A stretch of 64,000 bases of DNA. It comes from Stercorarius parasiticus (Eukaryota; Chordata; Aves; Charadriiformes; Stercorariidae). The DNA lies in the NCBI GenBank assembly GCA_013396915.1, contig VWZL01004989.1, positions 936,895-1,000,894 on the forward strand, in the 5' to 3' direction. Below, piece after piece: positions 39,301-47,429 of this stretch. Position 1 is the first letter of the stretch. Each line of letters opens with the position of its first letter. A program made the translations under genes and the position numbers. The notes beneath the pieces were generated by a model. That model saw only the letters and a list, made by a program, of their open reading frames with translations. It did no database searches and was not told the origin of the DNA.

Positions 39301-40096
39301 AATTTTCCTGGTTTTTTTCCTCTAAAGTCACTTTGGTGTCTTAGCCCCTTCCCCAAAGCCCCTCTGGCTGGAAAAATACATCCTTTAATCACCTTTGGAA
39401 TGTAGTTTAGAGGCTTGTGTTTTCATGGCAGAATTAACACACTGGAATAACTGCAGAAGGTTTGAATTGGTGGTAGTTAAACCACTGCTAAGGACAGCTT
39501 TGTGTGTGTGTGTGCGTGTGTGTGCATTCATGTGCATGTGTGCACCCACAAACACACAAGTATTTACTGTTGTAGCAAATGAAATGAGTGGCCAGGCATT
39601 GGCTGCTTCTTCCCCGCAAGCTCTGTAGGGTTTTGTGCTGGTTGTTTATAGCTGTCAAACAAACCAGTTCAGAGCCCCAAGGTTGCCCAAGTGTTTGCAG
39701 CTTCAGAAGGATTTCCACCAGTTCTGAGATCTCTCTCCCTCCCTGGCCCGGGAGCCCGAGTTAACCCTTTCATTCAGATCCTAGAAGCGCGGCTGCAAGC
39801 CTTGATGGCAGGATTGTGTAAAACCAGCTAGATTTGCAATAGGAAGCCATGCGTCAGAGATAGGTGAGCAGGGATCTTGCATTACCGCTGGACAGTCCAG
39901 GCTTTCTGAGATTTGAGGGCACCTTTGCTATCTTTGGCATTTAGAAAGGTAACATTTCCCTGACTTATTTTATTTTTCCAGAATTCTGGTCAACATGGAC
40001 GATAACATTGTGAAACACTATTCTAATGAAGATACCTTCCAGTTGCAGATTGAAGAAGTTGGAGGATCTTACAAGCTCACTCTCACTGAGATCTAA
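106..40096 (+). CDS. GRHL1: GRHL1, grainyhead-like transcription factor 1 (16 coding exons)
   Basis: Nuclear CP2/grainyhead-family factor that binds AACCGGTT-like sites as a dimer and drives epithelial differentiation and desmosomal genes (family knowledge). Joined exons: 106-152, 3242-3428, 6411-6481, 8001-8391, 9191-9267, 10074-10230, 10762-10873, 11851-11945, 24896-25054, 31340-31427 (or -31391), 33677-33816, 35125-35162, 35265-35353, 37159-37244, 39033-39097, 39982-40096. All phases agree with no internal stop, giving 638 codons (626 with the short exon 10); human GRHL1 has 618. Residues 1-~235 are the N-terminal activation region, ~245-450 the CP2 DNA-binding domain, and ~550-638 the ubiquitin-like dimerisation domain. 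GRHL1 is chosen over GRHL2 and GRHL3 because of KRPVLVLQN near the start, the exon 4 sequence, the C-terminus KLTLTEI, and the KLF11 neighbour. The first exon is the least certain part. Confidence 0.95.
153..3241 (+). other. GRHL1: GRHL1 intron 1
   Basis: No exon or transposon was recognised. There is a short (TG)n run at 2517-2533 and homopolymer T tracts near 471 and 2577. Small ORFs here have no recognisable domains. Confidence 0.75.
3242..3428 (+). CDS. GRHL1: GRHL1 exon 2
   Basis: Residues 16-78, from [10 protein letters not shown] through [28 protein letters not shown] and LLYDYYK. This is the most conserved N-terminal block of GRHL1-3. The acceptor follows a strong pyrimidine tract and ends TTCAAG; the donor is AAG|GTAGAT. 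An upstream AG at 3201-3202 would stay in frame, but it would place the pyrimidine tract inside the exon. Confidence 0.95.
3429..6410 (+). other. GRHL1: GRHL1 intron 2
   Basis: About 3 kb. I saw no coding exon, RNA gene or clear transposon. Confidence 0.75.
6411..6481 (+). CDS. GRHL1: GRHL1 exon 3
   Basis: Codes for [20 protein letters not shown] followed by HSK and a split arginine codon, matching the mammalian segment after YDYYK. The acceptor is TTTCTCAG. The donor GTATTA is weak. It ends in phase 2 and joins exon 4 to give [10 protein letters not shown]. Confidence 0.93.
6482..8000 (+). other. GRHL1: GRHL1 intron 3
   Basis: About 1.5 kb. A T-rich stretch lies at 6980-7000. Nothing else was recognised. 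Confidence 0.7.
8001..8391 (+). CDS. GRHL1: GRHL1 exon 4
   Basis: The largest coding exon, residues 102-232. It carries [49 protein letters not shown] and [18 protein letters not shown], closely matching mammalian GRHL1. It is part of the N-terminal activation region. The donor GAG|GTACCA is a weak consensus. The exon is open in another + frame, but only this frame matches the family and both splice phases. Confidence 0.96.
8392..9190 (+). other. GRHL1: GRHL1 intron 4
   Basis: About 0.8 kb, with no recognisable element. Confidence 0.7.
9191..9267 (+). CDS. GRHL1: GRHL1 exon 5
   Basis: Codes for [20 protein letters not shown] then FDSISG, ending with the split glycine codon GG|G. The acceptor is TGCCCCAG and the donor GTAATG. 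It corresponds to the mammalian segment leading into [14 protein letters not shown]. Confidence 0.94.
9268..10073 (+). other. GRHL1: GRHL1 intron 5
   Basis: About 0.8 kb, with no recognisable element. Confidence 0.7.
10074..10230 (+). CDS. GRHL1: GRHL1 exon 6 (start of CP2 domain)
   Basis: Residues 258-310, including [33 protein letters not shown] and [17 protein letters not shown]. This opens the grainyhead/CP2 DNA-binding domain, an immunoglobulin-like fold related to the p53 core. The donor is CGA|GTGAGT. Confidence 0.96.
10231..10761 (+). other. GRHL1: GRHL1 intron 6
   Basis: 531 bases. It contains an exact 15-bp tandem duplication at 10551-10580, a (TG)n run near 10708, and a T tract before the acceptor. 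Confidence 0.75.
10762..10873 (+). CDS. GRHL1: GRHL1 exon 7 (CP2 domain)
   Basis: Codes for [20 protein letters not shown] then [17 protein letters not shown], a signature block of the CP2 domain shared by GRHL1-3. The acceptor is CCTTTCAG. The donor G|GTAAGC leaves phase 1, completed by CT in exon 8 to give alanine. Confidence 0.97.
10874..11850 (+). other. GRHL1: GRHL1 intron 7
   Basis: About 1 kb, with no recognisable element. Confidence 0.7.
11851..11945 (+). CDS. GRHL1: GRHL1 exon 8 (CP2 domain)
   Basis: Codes for [20 protein letters not shown] then [12 protein letters not shown]. It is near-identical to the mammalian CP2-domain segment. The acceptor is TTTCTAACAG and the donor AAG|GTATGT. 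Confidence 0.97.
11946..24895 (+). other. GRHL1: GRHL1 intron 8 (about 13 kb)
   Basis: The largest intron. It splits the CP2 domain between exons 8 and 9. I recognise no exon, RNA gene or CR1 in it. It has a G/T-rich simple tract at about 17930-18075, a 17-base N gap at 21704-21720, an AT-rich tract near 23776-23817 and an A/C-rich tract near 24400-24435. Several open frames of 100-241 codons on the minus strand have no recognisable domains. Its size makes it a candidate site for intronic enhancers, but nothing here proves one. Confidence 0.7.
21704..21720. other. Assembly gap (17 N)
   Basis: Seventeen N lie between T homopolymers on both sides, which suggests an unresolved poly-T run inside GRHL1 intron 8. 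Confidence 0.99.
24896..25054 (+). CDS. GRHL1: GRHL1 exon 9 (CP2 domain, DNA-contact region)
   Basis: Residues 380-432: [40 protein letters not shown] and [13 protein letters not shown]. The SSQKGVKG loop and the following strands form the DNA-facing side of the grainyhead domain in solved family structures. The length is exactly 53 codons. The acceptor is TTCTACAG and the donor AAG|GTAAGG. Confidence 0.97.
28334..29000 (-). mobile_element. CR1 LINE fragment, 5'-truncated
   Basis: Read on the minus strand, this is the 3' part of a CR1 retrotransposon. A stretch at 28729-28989 encodes the reverse-transcriptase C-terminus ([54 protein letters not shown]). The usual CR1 3' segment follows: the line for a group of lodged short chains, the motif read as GGGATGGGGC on the plus strand, and an end near 28334 with a remnant of the terminal ATTCT-type repeat. 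5' truncation at about 29000 is typical. One open frame survives over about 86 codons, but the copy cannot be autonomous. Confidence 0.93.
30613..30641. repeat. CTTC/CT microsatellite
   Basis: TTCCTTCCTTC runs into about eight CT dinucleotides. It is ordinary intronic simple sequence. Confidence 0.85.
31340..31427 (+). CDS. GRHL1: GRHL1 exon 10 (two in-frame donors)
   Basis: Codes for [17 protein letters not shown], the conserved basic end of the DNA-binding domain, then 12 further codons [12 protein letters not shown]. The long form ends at 31427 before a perfect GTAAGT donor. A shorter form would end at 31391 before GCAAGT, a textbook GC-AG donor. Joined to exon 11, it gives KRKVSDVKVP as in the mammalian protein. 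Both forms keep frame (36 bases apart). The tail of the long form resembles the equivalent spacer in GRHL2 and GRHL3. Confidence 0.92.
31428..33676 (+). other. GRHL1: GRHL1 intron 10
   Basis: About 2.2 kb. No transposon was recognised. A 10-bp tandem duplication (CTGTTCCAAT twice, 33651-33670) sits directly against the 3' splice site. Confidence 0.75.
33677..33816 (+). CDS. GRHL1: GRHL1 exon 11
   Basis: Codes for [20 protein letters not shown], then [20 protein letters not shown] and LQRGAH. The [13 protein letters not shown] block is diagnostic of the grainyhead-like family and lies between the DNA-binding and dimerisation domains. The acceptor is ATCTGCAG and the donor CAC|GTAAGT. Confidence 0.96.
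33817..35124 (+). other. GRHL1: GRHL1 intron 11
   Basis: About 1.3 kb, with no recognisable element apart from one ambiguous base at 34861. Confidence 0.7.
35125..35162 (+). CDS. GRHL1: GRHL1 exon 12 (38-base exon)
   Basis: A very short exon coding [12 protein letters not shown] plus a split serine codon. It matches mammalian [12 protein letters not shown]. The acceptor is TTTTAAAAG and the donor GTAAGA. Confidence 0.93.
35163..35264 (+). other. GRHL1: GRHL1 intron 12 (102 bases)
   Basis: The smallest intron of the gene. GTAAGA and CATTGACAG mark its ends. Confidence 0.9.
35265..35353 (+). CDS. GRHL1: GRHL1 exon 13
   Basis: Codes for [20 protein letters not shown] then [10 protein letters not shown]. 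It is a less conserved linker ahead of the dimerisation domain, and its end [10 protein letters not shown] aligns with mammalian [10 protein letters not shown]. The donor G|GTATTT is weak. Confidence 0.93.
35354..37158 (+). other. GRHL1: GRHL1 intron 13
   Basis: About 1.8 kb, AT-rich towards its 3' end (36860-37080). No recognisable element. Confidence 0.7.
37159..37244 (+). CDS. GRHL1: GRHL1 exon 14 (dimerisation domain)
   Basis: Codes for [20 protein letters not shown] then PSLKGLMEA, the first half of the C-terminal ubiquitin-like dimerisation domain. The acceptor is CTTTTCAG and the donor GCG|GTAAGT. Confidence 0.97.
37245..39032 (+). other. GRHL1: GRHL1 intron 14
   Basis: About 1.8 kb, with no recognisable element. 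Confidence 0.7.
39033..39097 (+). CDS. GRHL1: GRHL1 exon 15 (dimerisation domain)
   Basis: Codes for [20 protein letters not shown] then a lysine and a split glycine codon. It matches mammalian GRHL1 with F in place of H after DVP. The acceptor is TTTGTTCTAG and the donor GG|GTGAGT. Confidence 0.96.
39098..39981 (+). other. GRHL1: GRHL1 intron 15
   Basis: 0.9 kb. A (TG)n-type run at 39501-39545 is the only recognisable element. Confidence 0.75.
39982..40096 (+). CDS. GRHL1: GRHL1 exon 16 (C-terminus and stop)
   Basis: Codes for [20 protein letters not shown] then [17 protein letters not shown] and TAA at 40094-40096. The ILVNMDDNI and HYSNEDTF blocks complete the dimerisation domain. The terminal KLTLTEI is GRHL1-like, whereas GRHL2 ends VTLMEI. 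Confidence 0.97.
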
Positions 40097-40681
40097 AATC
40101 ATGGATCCTCTGTGGATTTTAAACAAAGGTCTCAAGTGAACGTTTTCCCATAACTTAGGATGTTGGGCAAAACACTAATCACCTTCTCCAGAAGAAAGCC
40201 AGGTGTTGACTTGTTCTGGGGAGCAGAGCAGTGTTTTAGCTTAATACATTTGTGTTTCTGTTCTTTCCAAAGAACGTTGCAATGCTCATGACCTTATTTG
40301 CACTTGAAATGAGCGAGCAAAGATCAGTGATTAAATAGAGAGCATGTATAAAACATTAGTAAATACGGGAGGGGAAACCCCCTGGAAAGGTGGCCTTTTA
40401 GAGTGGTGATATCTTATTTATCTGTTCAGTATCCATGTTTGAGCCCATTGTCAGCTAATACCATTTTATTGGACTGTTTTCTGCTAGGTAGAGCTGCAAA
40501 ACTACTAATTGATACTAGTAGGAATTGCGTGCAGGTTGGAGAAAAGTCTTTATAATGTTTACTCTTGAACAGGGGCAGACTACTGAAATCACTTGTGTCA
40601 TTTGGGGGGAATGTAAAACTGCCTTGCTTATGAAGAACTCGCCTTAGTAACTGTGTGAACTCTCATCAGATGAAGCTATAT

Positions 40682-40771
40682 TGTATATAAGTGCAATATA
40701 TTTTTGAAGGTTTGTAAATGTGTACATACAAGTGATATATAATATATATAAAATACGGTGTTCTGTATATA
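40682..40771 (+). promoter_or_regulatory. GRHL1: Cluster of three UGUANAUA (Pumilio-type) motifs
   Basis: TGTATATA at 40682-40689, TGTACATA at 40721-40728 and TGTATATA at 40764-40771, all sense-strand and within 90 bases, about 590 bases after the stop codon. Each fits the UGUANAUA element bound by Pumilio proteins to repress mRNA. The local sequence is AT-rich, so chance is a real alternative. Confidence 0.45.
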
Positions 40772-41730
40772 CCGTGAATATATGCAATGAAGCCCATCTA
40801 AAAGGATGCCATATACAGAGAAAACAGATATTTAACGTAACTATTTAAAAACGGACAAACCCTTAACACGCACCAAAGGTGAGCACACGTTTGTACGTTC
40901 ATAGAAGGCACAAGAGACCTGCTTGTTTAACATGGATCTTCCTATATGGAAGGAAAAAGGTTCCGGCTCTCTCCTAAGCCCTCCTGCACAGCAAGGTGAC
41001 GGCAGTCCTGGCTTCTCTGATAAACTGCCAGTTTGAGCCCCAAAAAAGGCTGCGCACTGCTGCCCTGGGAGGTAATTTGGGCCAAGTCTGAGGGCTGGGT
41101 TCCAAGAGGAGCTGAGCAGATGCAGTTTCCTTGAATTCTCACTTCTGGGGGTCAGGAAGACGGTCTCCTGGAGGGTAGGTTTTTTTGTTTGGTGTTTTGT
41201 TGTTTTTTGTTTTTTTTTTTTTGTAGCGGTGTACTTAAGGCTCAGCTGAATGCTGCCCACTACAGCAGCTCAGGCTGGATGGGCTCCTGGGTCAGAGATA
41301 GCTTGCAAGGTCCTAGCATGTTGACAGCTGGAAGTGCACAGGCAAGGCTTTTGAGAGAGGAAGGCAGCATCCTGGCTCAGCAGGCCGAGCGTTAGCGTGG
41401 ACTAAGGGCTGCAGTCAGGTTAAGCATTCCTGGTGTGTGTCCATCGCTGGGCACTGACCCATTGCTGAGGTGGAGAGACCAAACAGGGGCAGCTGGTAGC
41501 AGGTGTCCTGAGCCTAGCCCCAGCTGGGAGTGCCAGACACCTCCAAAAAATACTGCTCTGCAGTAGATTGTACAGTATTTACTCATCATGTGCATGTGCT
41601 TATGAAGGAAAGGCACCCTTTAGTTAGTAGCAAGGAACATTTAAACAGCAGCACCTGACTCTAAGGCAAAACCTGTGTTACAGGGTGAGCAGATGAGTGT
41701 GAGTACCAGGTCCAGTGTCACCTGGTGCTT

Positions 41731-42425
41731 TTGTTAAGGATCTGGATAATGAAAGAGACATTTATAACATTTTCAGACAGCACAAAGCTGGAAAGAGCTG
41801 CAGGTGCATCACCTAGGACATGAAGGTCAATCTGGATAGGCTGGAGAAATAGTCTGCAAAAGTAGGGTATGATTCTGCTTAATGGCTAACGATTCTACTT
41901 AATGGTTAACAGATCCTAACCAAATGTTGTTCAGCTGTGTCATGTTGCTGTTTGGAAGAGGGAGGTAAATGCCATGTTGAGTTGATAAACAGGAGCATGA
42001 CCTGCAAGAAATGAGACCCGCCTTTTGCTCTACTTGGCATCACTGAGGCCTTCACTGGAGCGCTGTGCCCTGTGCTGAGTCCAGCCTTTCCAGCAGAGCC
42101 TGGTCCTATTCCATGTCCTGGAGAGAACAGACTGCCCGGTCCTCCAGGCAGAGCTCGTGGCTTGTGAGGAGGAAGGATTGGATGAGTTGCCTGGTGAAGG
42201 GCCGTCTTCAGAAGAGAAGGTTGAGGGGAGCAGCCTCCCAACAAGTGAAAGTGTTCTCCTGGTCAGTCACAAGTGCAGTGAGAAGCAGTGTGTGTAAGTT
42301 GCAGAAATTCAGGTTAGGTGTCGAGGCGGTTTTCCCCAGCGAGAAGAGCAGGTTGCCCAGGGAGGCAGTGGAGTTTGGTGTTGAAGGTCTTTATAGCCAG
42401 GCTGGGTGGACATAGCTCTGGACTG
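41731..42425 (+). mobile_element. Old, degraded CR1 LINE fragment
   Basis: Several CR1 landmarks occur in order on the + strand: GATCTGGATAATG, a decayed TTTTCAGACAGCACAAAGCTGG (reverse-transcriptase region), CTCTACTTGGCATCACTGAGG, and the 3' block GTTGCCCAGGGAGGCAGTGG with CCAGGCTGGGTGGACA. Indels and stops break all frames, so this is an ancient copy. It lies inside the putative GRHL1 3' UTR. Confidence 0.72.
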
Positions 42426-43243
42426 TCACAGGTATATTTGATTCTCCTTTGGTGCTGAGACTAGGTGGCCACTTGAAGTCCCTCCCCACCATATTTTTTT
42501 AATGATTTACATGAAATATAGTATTTTGAGATTTGTGTTGGACCAATCCTGAGCTGGTTCATAGACTGCTCCATTCCCCCCTCCTTCCTCCTCCTCCTTC
42601 TCCATTGATGGGCCCCACAGGGGCTTGCCAGCACTCTGGGCACCGCATGGTCCCGTCTTCGCTCTGTGGCTGGAGTCGAGCAAATTCCATGTGGATGCAT
42701 CTGTGACTGTGGGCACGTGGACGGAGCCCGTGGGCTTGAAGCCAAAGGAGAGAGGCCGGCATGGAGCACGGTGCTGAAGAGACTTGGCCAACATGTGCCA
42801 CCCCGTAGAGGAATCCACCGCCTGCAGAGCAGAGCAGCCACAGGACTCGTACCCAGCCGACCAACCCGCCGCTTGGGCTTCCCTTCACCAGTCATGGGGA
42901 ATAATGTTACTATGGCAAGGGAATTTTTTTTCTAAACCTGATATATAGAATACATATATATTTACACATTTGTATTGAAAATGGAAGTTTTATTACAGAA
43001 ACTCAGTCTAGGGTCAGGGAAGTAGATTTAGAGTCTCTATAGAGGTAGGATTGACATGAATGTTATTTCTTTTTACTGCTTAATGAAGTATGTGAACTAA
43101 ATCTGACGATTGTTTTCCACTATAAGATATTCTGGGACACGGGTCTTACAACAGTAGCAGCAATGTCACGTATGTTTTATGAAACTGATTTTTTTGTTTT
43201 TGCCTGCTGTTTTTTAATTGAAAAATGTATTTTAAACCAAGCT

Positions 43244-43249
43244 ATTAAA
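43244..43249 (+). terminator. GRHL1: ATTAAA polyadenylation signal, probable GRHL1 3' end
   Basis: ATTAAA lies at the end of an AT-rich block and is followed by T-rich sequence. Base composition turns GC-richer soon after. No other strong hexamer in the preceding kilobase looked better. Confidence 0.45.
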
Positions 43250-43265
43250 TTTTATATGTTCATTT

Positions 43266-46010
43266 CTAACGATGAGTCTTTTATCTAGTAAACGCATCTG
43301 CCCTTCTCCATTTATTTTTTCTTTGACGGGGGATCTGTAAAACAAAACCTCAGTGATTGTTTAGTGGTTTCTCCTGCTTGCAGAAGAAAATAATCCCAAT
43401 GCCAGCCTTGCTGTTATTCCCACATGAGTTAGTCCCGTTCTCATTCCCTGCTTGATTTCAACCAGCCTCATTCATTTTTGAGCGTGGGGAAACAGTGTAG
43501 CGTATTTGGGAAGGACGCTTTCCTCTGGCAGTAAAACAAAACCGAAAAGCCATCGGTGAGCTCAGGTGTGTAGTGGGTGATGCCTGAAGGTCTCTGCTGG
43601 AGGTTGAACAAAAGCAGCGTGGGCACTGCCACCTTGTGTGCCGCTGTTGCTCCGGTGTCTGGAGAGGTGTTCGCCGCCTCCTCTTCGCCGTTAGAAAATG
43701 TCTCGACAAGCTTTTGCTTTAGCTGCCTTCCCAGCCCCTGTGGCGGTGGCTGGGTGCTGCCCTGGGGCAGCTTTGGTGCCGACACCCTCCCAATGGCTGG
43801 GCTTGCACCAGCCTGTCCGGGGAACAGCGTGGGAGGCAGAAGAATTTTGGGCTAGAAAAAGGCGGGTAACTATTTACTTATTCATTTGTTTCTAGTTCTG
43901 ATGCGGGCTGTGCTTGCAGTTTGTGTCCCAGATGTAGGGCGATGCTGCAGGACATTGCCCAGCCAGTCCTGGGGTGCCCTGGGTGATGCCGAGTGTCATC
44001 TCCACCCAGCTAGGTGCCCGCTGAAAGGCTGAGCGGAGTTTAGCAAACCCTGGACAGTCGGTTTGTGGCGTGGTGTCCCTCTCGGAGCAAACCTCAGCAT
44101 GGGGATGGATCCACTGTGAAACAGCAGCGGTGCCACTGCCCCTTTGTGCATGTGACAGGTTCGTCTTCGCAAGCCTTTACGCAGTGTCCGTGTGTGTGCC
44201 TATGCCATCCCTCCTTCCTCCTCCTGCCACCCCGTCGGCCCTTTTACTGTTCACCTCGTGAATTTAAAGACAGTGTGTTTTCAAGTGGCTCTTACCTGTG
44301 GCAGAGCATCAGTGGGGGAAAGGTGGATTTCTCAAAAATGCAGCTTTGAACTCCCAAGCCAGGCAGCCTTACAGGGTGATCCCTGCAGCTTCCCTGGGGC
44401 GTGACTTGGGGCTCTAGTCACAAACTTTTAGTTAAGCTTTTAAGATCCGATCTTTTTTTGTATGGGAAAGCTGAATTCTGCAGCTTGATTCAAGAGTCTT
44501 TTGTCTATACAAATTAACTGCAGGAACTTTTTCTCAAGGCTTTGCAAGAGCGTGGAGCTTACATGCTCCTCAGTTGGGTTGGTTTGTTATTTTAGTTTAT
44601 TTGATTTGCCATTACAATTAAATTTTTAAATATTAGATGATATCTAGATGGCCCCTCAACTCTAAGAAAAAAGAAAAAAAAAAGTAGTTACAACTTGTTT
44701 TGCTGTTTTTCCTTGGACTACCCTGCTACACCACCAGTGCTCTTTGCTGGGTACTTTTCCCATAGTTCATGACGCTGCAGGAGGAATATTTTGGCTTTTT
44801 TTTTTTCTTCTGGCCTGGTTTCCCCGGCTGCTGTGGCCCGGGCGGTTGCGGGGTTTTTGGTGCATCTTGCAGTTTCTTGTTTGTGCAGGACAATGCTCCA
44901 TCACCCCATCGACCTGTTTGCCTGCGCGCACAGCCTCGGGGTGGATGGTGTGCCCGCTGCCTTAAACCTTGTTTATTTTGCCACCCCTCCAGCGTGGCCG
45001 CCCTGCAGGTGTGTGCGCAAATACCAGCTGGTGACCTGTGTCAGTGGTGTGGCACTCACGTGCTCCTGTTTCAGCGTTGGTCGGCAGGTCAGTCACCGCC
45101 ACCGTGGTTCGAGGGGTGGGAAGCACAGGCCGGGCAGAGGAAAGGTGCATGGCTGAGCCCGGCAGCAGCTCTGGGAAGCGGAAAGGTGGTGGAAAAGTGT
45201 TTGTAGCTCTTGGGGGTGCGATGCCTGGAGGCGGGGGACAACACCGGATCGATGGCAGCGAGGGATGGTGGAGCCTGGTGCGTGGGTGGCTGCTGCCACC
45301 AGGCTGGAAAAGATGGTGTAAATTGGAGTGAAATCTGGAGTAGGGGTGAAAGGTGGGCAAATTGAGTCCTGGGATTCCCCTGCACCAGGAAAATCAGCTC
45401 CTGGGGTTCCCCAGTGCCCGGCAGAGCTGGATGGAGCCCCGGCCGGGCAGTGCTGCCCCTGCCAACCCGTTGAGGCTGTGGCCCTGTTTCTGGGGCTTTT
45501 AACTCTCATGATAAGGTTTGCTTGATTTTTTTTTTTCCTTAAAGTAAAGAATTACACAAGCTTTGCAAACATTAATAAGCAAATAAAGTAAAAATGATCA
45601 CTCGGTGGTCAGCTCTGCGGGTCGTGTCTCTGTGGTCTCTACCCTGTGGCTCTTCTCGCTTGAAATACTTTGCTTTGTGCCCGTCAGCCCACGCTGGCCA
45701 ACGGGTTTTGGGGGGCGCAGTGACGGGTCCCCCCTTTTGTGGGTGTTGAGCCCTAAACCGGCCCTTGCTCTCCCGCTTGCTTCTGCTCTGTGCGCTTAAA
45801 AAAGAGCTCGGGCTGCAGGCGAGAGGCTGGTCGAGACTCGCTGTGCACGAAGCCCCAGGTCAGGATAAGGTGTGAGACAAAAGGAGACAATTATAAAAGC
45901 AGTGATGGCAAGCTAAGAAAAAAGAATCTGTTGCTGCTTAAATCACCATTGCCTTCCAATTCCTGTACGCTTGGGGTTAATGATGTTGATCAATGCCATC
46001 AAATTTTTTT
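43266..46010. other. Intergenic sequence after GRHL1
   Basis: GC-rich with many short open frames on both strands but no recognisable coding domain, RNA gene or transposon. Reverse-strand frames at 44962-45509 are products of GC-rich composition. Confidence 0.6.
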
Positions 46011-46011
46011 G

Positions 46012-46394
46012 TTCAGCCTGGAGAAAAGGAGGCTGAGGGGAGACCTTATCGCTCTCTAAAACTACCTGAAAGGAGGCTGTAGAGAGGTGGGGGTCGGTCT
46101 CTTCCGCCAAGTAACAGGCGATAGGACAAGAGGAAACGGCCTCCAGTTGCGCCAGGGGAGGTTTAGACTGGATATTAGGAAAAATGTTTACACCAAAAGG
46201 GTTATTAAGCATTGGAACAGGCTGCCCAGGGAAGTGGTTGAGTTGCCATCCCTGGAGCTATTTAAAAGATGGGTAGACATAGTGCTTAGAGATATGTGAT
46301 GAGATCAGCGATGCTTTTTGTCAGAGTTAGGTTGATGGTTGGACTAGATGATCTGAAAGGTCCCTTCCAACCTAGGCGATTCTATGATTCAATA
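46012..46394 (+). mobile_element. CR1 LINE 3' fragment
   Basis: Starts with the typical TTCAGCCTGGAGAAAAGGAG block, continues through GACTGGATATTAGGAAAAAT and GGAACAGGCTGCCCAGGGA, and ends in GATGGTTGGACTAGATGATC, TCCCTTCCAACC and the terminal GATTCTATGATTC repeat. It encodes a remnant of the reverse-transcriptase C-terminus. It looks fairly young because it is close to consensus. Confidence 0.93.
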
Positions 46395-46990
46395 TTTAAT
46401 TTCTTGGCAGAATTTCCCCCCACCGCCCCGCTTTGAAAGCCTCTATCTCTGATCCTCGAGGTTTTCTTCGCGCTGCATTACACGCGCCCATGACCTCGCT
46501 GTTGTTTTGCTCCAAAGGTGCATCGCGAGGCTTTTACGAAGCATATTCGAGCTCCCTGACGACGGCGCTTGGGCGGATGTAATGCGGCGTGACAGGCCGT
46601 GTGAATGCCATAAAGGACAGAGACAGCAGGTGGGAATTGTCCTGGCGCTGGGATTTCATGCCCAGGTGAAGGGAGGAGGAGGACCTGGCCTGGGACTGAT
46701 AGAGCTGGGGACAAAATAAGCTCTGAGCCAGCCAAGTCCGTCTTTGGCTCTGAAATGGAAGCACAAACCTCCAGGTTAAGGGCAGGGCATTCACAGCTCA
46801 GTTTATTTCGGTCAATCTTTGTGGAGGAGAGGGAGTGGTAGGCAAGGGCTCAGTTTGACCATGAGGTTGGGAATTACTGTGTGTGTGGGGAAGGTTTTGG
46901 GGTGAAAGCAGCATTTCTACCCAGTCTGTGGCCTTTCCCATCCAGCAGAACTGTGAATGTTCATCCTCAGGCAGCTCTTCACAGGGTCAC

Positions 46991-47221
46991 CACATGGTTG
47001 AGGTTGTGAGAGACCTCCGCAGGTCATCTGGTCCAACCTCCCTCCTCAAGCAGGGCCACCCAGAGCTGGTTGTCCAGCTTCTGAATATCTCCAAGGATGG
47101 AGACTCCACGACCACCCTGGGCAACCTACGCCAGTGCTGGGTCACCCTCACAGTGAAAAAGTGTTTCCTGATGTTCAGAAACTGCTCCTGTGTTTCAGTT
47201 CGTGCCTCTTGTCTTGTGAAG
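46991..47221 (-). mobile_element. CR1 LINE 3' fragment, reverse orientation
   Basis: The plus strand reads as the complement of a CR1 3' end: CAGGTCATCTGGTCCAACCT, CAAGCAGGGCCACCCAGAGC, then GGATGGAGACTCCACGACC and TTCCTGATGTTCAGA. The minus strand gives a short frame ending in the reverse-transcriptase tail. Confidence 0.88.
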
Positions 47222-47401
47222 GTATGTGGTGGGTTTCCTGGGGGAAACCGTGCCAAGAGTTCAGGGAGATGAAGCGGTGATTTTGTTATAAATATGAAAA
47301 TAAAATGGTACCTACTGGTACCGGGGTGTCTCAGAGAGGACAGCGGAGACAGGATGGCGAGAACAGCTGGGGCTGAGGCTTGCGCCTAAGCGGGAGGTGA
47401 G

Positions 47402-47428
47402 ATGAGGAAGGGCTTCACCCTTCCTCAT
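47402..47428. repeat. Perfect 11-bp inverted repeat (hairpin)
   Basis: ATGAGGAAGGG at 47402-47412, a 5-base CTTCA loop, then the exact complement CCCTTCCTCAT at 47418-47428. No terminator or RNA gene context is apparent in this intergenic region. Confidence 0.8.
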
Positions 47429-47429
47429 G

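Larger units (their letters stand above)
40097..43265 (+). other. GRHL1: Putative GRHL1 3' UTR
   Basis: AT-rich non-coding sequence after the stop codon, with no competing gene. It ends near a canonical ATTAAA signal at 43244-43249. A proximal ATTAAA at 40330-40335 could give a much shorter form. It contains a Pumilio-motif cluster (40682-40771) and a decayed CR1 (41731-42425). The extent is inferred; no transcript evidence is available. Confidence 0.5.

Noticed and set aside
44962..45509. Overlapping proline/serine-rich minus-strand frames as a small gene
   Set aside because: GC-rich composition alone explains them, and no splice sites or motifs support a gene.
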